From Limnomonas spitsbergensis (lineage: Eukaryota; Chlorophyta; Chlorophyceae; Chlamydomonadales): a stretch of 64,000 bases of DNA. Both the position numbers and the translations under genes were made by a program. The number at the start of each line of letters is the position of its first letter. Position 1 is the stretch's first letter. Under the pieces are notes generated by a model. The model was given only the letters and a program-made list of their open reading frames with translations, was not told the DNA's origin and made no database searches. The DNA lies in assembly GCA_037349105.1 (NCBI GenBank), contig JAYJMM010000105.1:2790001-2854000 (forward strand), written 5' to 3'. Positions 61,401 through 64,000 of the stretch are shown one piece after another.

Positions 61401-62072
61401 CAGCAGCGGGTCTACATTGACTGCATCTTCAACAGCCGAAGAGAAACCCCAACGCACATTCGTCACCGCAGCACCACCAACGCCTCGCGGGCCGCTCACA
61501 TACGGGATAAGACAGCCGGACCGGTCATGGACATTCATGTTGTGGCTTTCACATACCGAGAGACCAGGCCACCAGCAACTGTAGCTTCTAGAAGTGCTGC
61601 TGCTGTGGCAGCCAAATGCCGCAGCGGAGCCCGTGATTCGTCGAGCACCGAGTTTAGGAGACACAAGACAAGGCTCAACAGGTTTTCTAGTATGAGGCCA
61701 ACCATTGCTGCTGCTGCTGCTGCTGCTGGTACCGTTACTGATCATGTTGCGATCACGGACAGGAGACAAGCTGCCCATGCAAGACGTGGAGGGCTTAGTA
61801 GAAGGGCTTAAGATCCTGCAATATGTGGGGTCAACTGCTGCCCTTAACTGTGGGAGCTCTCCGCTTGCCAGCTGCAAGGACATGCCAGCTTGCAACTGCA
61901 TGTCCAGATGCATGGGGGACGGCAGCGAGGCCTGGGCCGAGGGTGACATGACATTCGCTCTGCCGCTCAACAGGTGCCAGACCTGGGAGGAGCCGCAGCA
62001 GCGGCTAATGCTGGAGGCAGCAGCAGCAGCAGCAGCGGTTGAAGCAGCTGCAACTGCCTTGATCAGGCTCAT
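49479..62072 (-). CDS. SUV3: Mitochondrial ATP-dependent RNA helicase Suv3
   Basis: Thirteen phase-consistent exons: 62072-61378, 60648-60587, 60014-59875, 59274-59203, 58690-58526, 57412-57312, 56567-56170, 54523-54343, 53545-53398, 52527-52348, 51144-51092, 50718-50634 and 49808-49479; 869 aa. Seen: Walker A GPTNSGKT (248-255), YCGPLRLLA, a DEIQ motif II (328-331) followed by ADPVRGWAWTRTLLGLP, motif V ASDAIGMGLNL (520-530), motif VI QIAGRAGRFG (558-567), and the C-terminal Suv3 segment LEVLHRVCDLYIWLSYRF. Suv3 unwinds RNA with ATP and feeds the mitochondrial degradosome. The N-terminus (MSLIKAVAAASTAAAA) fits an import signal, followed by about 200 low-complexity residues. Odd points are an acidic/Gly insertion of about 65 residues (451-515) between motifs IV and V, and an extra acidic C-terminal exon ending in a basic KRKGKRKRS. 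Introns hold several minisatellites. Confidence 0.95.
50345..50405 (+). repeat. SINE-like family 2 fragment in Suv3 intron 12
   Basis: Contains GAAGCGGCCGAGCCTTTTTG and GCAGGGCCCAGAGGTGTTAT. AAGAGGCTTAAAA words flank it on both sides (about 50330 and 50395), possibly a target-site duplication. Confidence 0.6.
50955..51105 (-). repeat. Tandem copies of the Suv3 exon 11 donor region
   Basis: On the minus strand the exon 11 end and donor (CCTGTACATCTG|GTGAGG) are followed by four or five diverged copies of the same words (CCTGGACATCTGGTGTATG, CCTGTACATCTGGGGAGG, CTGTCATCTGGTGAGG, ACTTCTGGTGAAGG). Unit length is about 25-35 bp. Confidence 0.7.
51227..51592. repeat. 24-bp minisatellite in Suv3 intron 10
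   Basis: About 15 copies of a 24-bp unit (GATGTAAAGGTCACTTGCCA with four further bases), with TAGAG and TTAAG variants. Being a multiple of three, it leaves long conceptual frames on both strands (MDVKVTCQ; IWQVTFTS) that are not genes. It lies 80 bases upstream of the exon 11 acceptor. Confidence 0.95.
52080..52170 (-). repeat. SINE-like family 2 copy in Suv3 intron 10
   Basis: Reverse-oriented: GTGACATTACACCGCTGGGC, CATGCTGAAAAGGCTCGGCC, then GGGCGCCCAACTGTC. One of the most complete copies of the family. Confidence 0.65.
52600..52980. repeat. TTCAGCTACA / AAATAAACACTGG repeat cluster in Suv3 intron 9
   Basis: Holds CTTCAGCTACATATCAGCTA at the left, CAGCTAAAATCAGCTACATC in the middle, and a family copy at 52795-52905 with TTTGGTCCCAATCGGCCCA, followed by a second diverged copy (GGCATGGTCCCAATCAGCCC). 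Confidence 0.6.
53285..53402 (-). repeat. 29-bp array carrying copies of the Suv3 exon 9 donor
   Basis: Four copies of a 29-bp unit. On the minus strand the real junction CTGAAC|GTGAGTGCTG is followed by two CCCAACGTGCGTGCTG and then CCCACCGTGAGTGCTG, each separated by TCACCCACTGCC. The exon-intron boundary is therefore part of the repeated unit. Confidence 0.85.
55555..55800 (+). repeat. Duplicated segment in Suv3 intron 7
   Basis: Two related halves share ATTACGGTG(A/G)CT, AAACTCAGCTAC and GGCACAGCACTGC. They resemble the TTCAGCTACA repeats elsewhere in the window. Confidence 0.5.
56555..56682 (-). repeat. Triplicated Suv3 exon 7 acceptor region
   Basis: On the plus strand GGGCGTGCACACCGCGCCTG (exon 7 start and acceptor) recurs as GGGCGTGCACAGCGCGCCTG and GGGCGTGCGGGCCC, each preceded by GAGAGGGGAGAGGG. 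Only the first keeps a CAG acceptor in the right place. Confidence 0.75.
57475..58145. repeat. 27-bp minisatellite in Suv3 intron 5
   Basis: About 24 copies of a 27-bp unit (CATCAAGGCCTATCATCAGC plus TATAGTC), with ATAGATC and ATAGTCTA variants recurring at similar spacing, which suggests a higher-order repeat. It begins about 60 bases upstream of the exon 6 acceptor on the minus strand. Confidence 0.95.
58195..58290 (+). repeat. AAATAAACACTGG family copy in Suv3 intron 5
   Basis: Diverged copy: TCAAGGTTTGGTCCCCATCG, GTCCAGTGTTGGCTGCC, CCAAGGTGGTCTGATG and AACAAACACAGTGG. It abuts the 27-bp array. Confidence 0.55.
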
Positions 62073-62477
62073 GCGGAGGATTCAGGGCGCGTGCGTGTAC
62101 TCAGTGCAACCGGCAGTCTCATCAGCATGAGGAGGGCGGTGTGTTACGAGGTGTTCCGTCGGCTGCAGGAGGTAGAAACTAATGCATGGCGTAAATAAGA
62201 GCTCCTCAAAGATGTAGGTGGCGCGCAAGGGTCGATAGCAGCGTGCAATGAGGTGCGATGGCGCCTGCTGTCCGCACATATCGTGCGTCAGTCCACACCA
62301 CTAACTGCGTATATTCGCACGCCAACCACCCGGTCACTCTTTCACTCAAACTCAAACATAGGTACCGTAGTTTGTCCAGAGCAGTCAGCCTGTGATATCT
62401 GAGAGATCAACTGCAACAGTCAGCCAATAGATGGCTGACTTCATTGGCACCAGAAGCCCCCTACAATGTCAGCACCT

Positions 62478-62575
62478 ACCGGAACTAGTTTACTCCTGGG
62501 GGAGATGGCGAGCATTTGGAGGAGCTGCTTCTTGTTTGTGTCCAATGCGCTAACGTCAGGGCAAAGCTTGAGAAG
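62478..62575 (-). CDS. Probable internal exon of an unidentified gene
   Basis: Minus-strand segment between an acceptor (CTTGCTTCTCAAG) and a strong donor (GTTCCG|GTAGGT). It reads LCPDVSALDTNKKQLLQM then LAISPRSKLVP in phase 0, a clearly protein-like composition. I do not recognise the family. It lies upstream of the Suv3 start on the same strand, so it belongs to a separate gene whose 3' part should lie around 62200-62450 and whose 5' part is to the right. Confidence 0.4.
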
Positions 62576-62934
62576 CAAGGGAGAAGCTAGGGGAGATGGG
62601 TTGGGCTGGCCCCCAGGAAGACGCCACAGACTTTCCTGTCAAAGCAGGGCTGGCATGGGTGGTAGACTGTGGCTTTTATGCAAGATGTGGTACACATGTT
62701 AGAAGCGGGCTAGTTTCTTGTAGGGCTGGGGAATCTGATTCACATTCCAATAGGGGGGGGCGGATTTCAGCCCAGGTTTTCCTCTTTGGTCTTCTTTTTC
62801 TTTATACTATCTTTACTTTTGGCTTGTCCTAGTCAGGACAGTAAATGGCAGGGGGAATCCTCGGATAGCCTTACCTTCTCGAGGGGGTATCATACCTCTC
62901 ATGTCCTCCTCTCTTTCTTCCTTAAGCTGATAGA

Positions 62935-63000
62935 TGGGCACCCACGCAGCCGAGCCTCTTTTGAGCTAGGGCTAGAGGTGTCATGTCATTCACCGAAACC
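62935..63000 (+). repeat. SINE-like family 2 fragment
   Basis: Contains GGGCACCCACGCAGCCGAGC and GGGCTAGAGGTGTCATGTCA, preceded by a T/C-rich run as in other copies. Confidence 0.5.
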
Positions 63001-63328
63001 GCACCATACATTTTATTTTTTTGCTGGCAGAATACCCTGGGAGACCACTTGCCTATTTACTAATCTGGCTCTCTGTCCTAGTTTAAAATTGCTCAAACCG
63101 GTTTGCGAGCAAACGTTTCAAGCATCAAATCAGATGCTCCGCAAGACTTCAAAACTAGAAACCAAAGCATGGGCGTACATTGGCCCAATTACATTCCCCC
63201 AGCTTGGAGCAATTTAAATACGCACGTTGCGGCCAAATATGTACTGCATAAAGACTGCCGGATGCCCCAGCTTTTATATTACTACGACGGAAATGTCATT
63301 TGAATTATTTGCAACACTGCAGGAAATT

Positions 63329-63516
63329 TCAAGCGGTCGTGGCCTCCCGAAGCGCAGACGCGACCTCCTCTTTGAAGGTCTTGGACTGCGGTTGGGTGCA
63401 GGAGAGACAAAGGGCTTCATCCCGTCCGCAATTCCACCTCTCTAAAGCTGACACTTTGAGGGCATTGCAAGGAATGCGTGGGAGCTCTTCTGTCAGCATA
63501 TCAAATAAGATGTCTC
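63329..63516 (-). CDS. Possible exon of an unidentified minus-strand gene
   Basis: Minus-strand frame after an acceptor-like CCTCCTGAG, ending at a stop at 63329. It reads DILFDMLTEELPRIPCNALK, then an acidic/helical end (KTFKEEVASALREATTA). A second frame to its right (SYDLSEVECVVLLLYPPE) is also protein-like, so the true splice pattern is unclear. It may belong with the exon at 62478-62575. Confidence 0.3.
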
Positions 63517-63573
63517 CTCAGGAGGATACAACAACAGGACTACGCATTCCACCTCGCTCAAATCATAGCTGAC

Positions 63574-63848
63574 AGGGGTGCGTGTAGCCATGTAGTCGCG
63601 GCGTGGCATTTAAATAATTCTTCAACTTGAGGTGTGGTAATGAAGCGGGTGGGGAGGGAGGAGGTTGGGGGGGCTAGCCTACGAGTGCTCCAGCACGGCA
63701 AATCCTCTAGAATAATTGTTCACAGGGGTGCGAGTAGTTGCTGCGTGACATTTAAGTAAATACGTAACTTGTAGGAGGTGCGGTAATGAGGCGATGGGGA
63801 GGGAGGAGGGGGGGGGCTAGCCTACGAGTGCTCCAGCATGGCAGGTCA
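63574..63848 (+). repeat. 148-bp direct duplication at the right edge
   Basis: Two copies begin ACAGGGGTGCG(T/A)GTAG, share CATTTAA, a GGGGAGGGAGGAGG run, and end with GGCTAGCCTACGAGTGCTCC. Identity is high at the 3' ends and lower in the middle. Confidence 0.8.
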
Positions 63849-64000
63849 TCAAAGCAAAGCATGTTCAGGTTTTGCTTTGGTCACAGAAATGCCTGCTGAC
63901 AGAGCACCTTCCAGGCCTCAAACGTTTTTTTTACTGTTTTACAGCGTTTTTAAGCGCCTGAACAAGTACGGATGCAATTATTTCCAGATCCACAACTTGT

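Noticed and set aside
61365..61811. 148-codon plus-strand frame
   Set aside because: Antisense to Suv3 exon 1; the minus frame has a start codon and a phase-matched donor.

Overview
This window is nuclear DNA from a eukaryote, most probably a chlorophyte green alga of the Chlamydomonadales. The basis is the gene content (a plant-type GATA zinc finger with an 18-residue loop, a CDK-like kinase, an intracellular LysM protein, a mitochondrial Suv3 helicase, mitoribosomal protein mL43), intron-rich genes with phase-consistent GT-AG junctions, Gly/Ala/Gln-rich coding stretches, a TGTAA polyadenylation signal, and large amounts of minisatellite and SINE-like repeat. The species cannot be named from the sequence alone. 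Genes were assembled by matching intron phases exon by exon; most exons are shorter than a simple ORF scan would keep.

Layout. 0.3-1.6 kb: the last exon of an unidentified Gly/acidic protein (+). 1.6-5.7 kb: repeats only. 5.8-6.9 kb: a GT43-like glycosyltransferase segment and a PWWP-domain gene (both -). 7.0-8.3 kb: mL43 (+), head to head with the PWWP gene over about 110 bp. 8.3-16.1 kb: no certain gene, ending in three abutting minisatellites with 18-, 21- and 31-bp units. 16.4-20.2 kb: an RS-rich nuclear protein of about 798 aa (-) with a 66-bp minisatellite in its last intron. 24.2-25.0 kb: a small GATA factor (-), divergent from an exon encoding one membrane helix (+). 28.0-28.6 kb: a 17-bp minisatellite. 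30.1-34.3 kb: a seven-exon CDK-like kinase (+). 36.4-38.0 kb: a six-exon LysM protein (-). 40.5-43.1 kb: three DNA transposons or MITEs with terminal inverted repeats. 43.6-48.3 kb: a ten-exon protein with four copies of the hnRNP Q/R acidic domain and no visible RRM (+). 49.5-62.1 kb: the 13-exon Suv3 helicase (869 aa, -), whose introns hold minisatellites and telomere-like motifs. 62.5-63.5 kb: possible exons of another minus-strand gene, then a tandem duplication at the right edge.

The genes do not form a pathway; this is an ordinary mixture of housekeeping and regulatory loci. mL43 and Suv3 both act in mitochondrial gene expression. The RS-rich and acidic-domain proteins both look like nuclear RNA-associated factors.

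The most unusual signal is structural. Several exon-intron junctions in unrelated genes are themselves tandemly duplicated: the Suv3 exon 7 acceptor, exon 9 donor and exon 11 donor, the kinase exon 6 acceptor, a whole exon of the acidic-domain gene, and the RS gene intron 2 donor. The copies form short arrays of decoy splice sites next to the functional one. This suggests that local duplication at splice junctions generates both intronic minisatellites and candidate alternative or poison exons in this genome.
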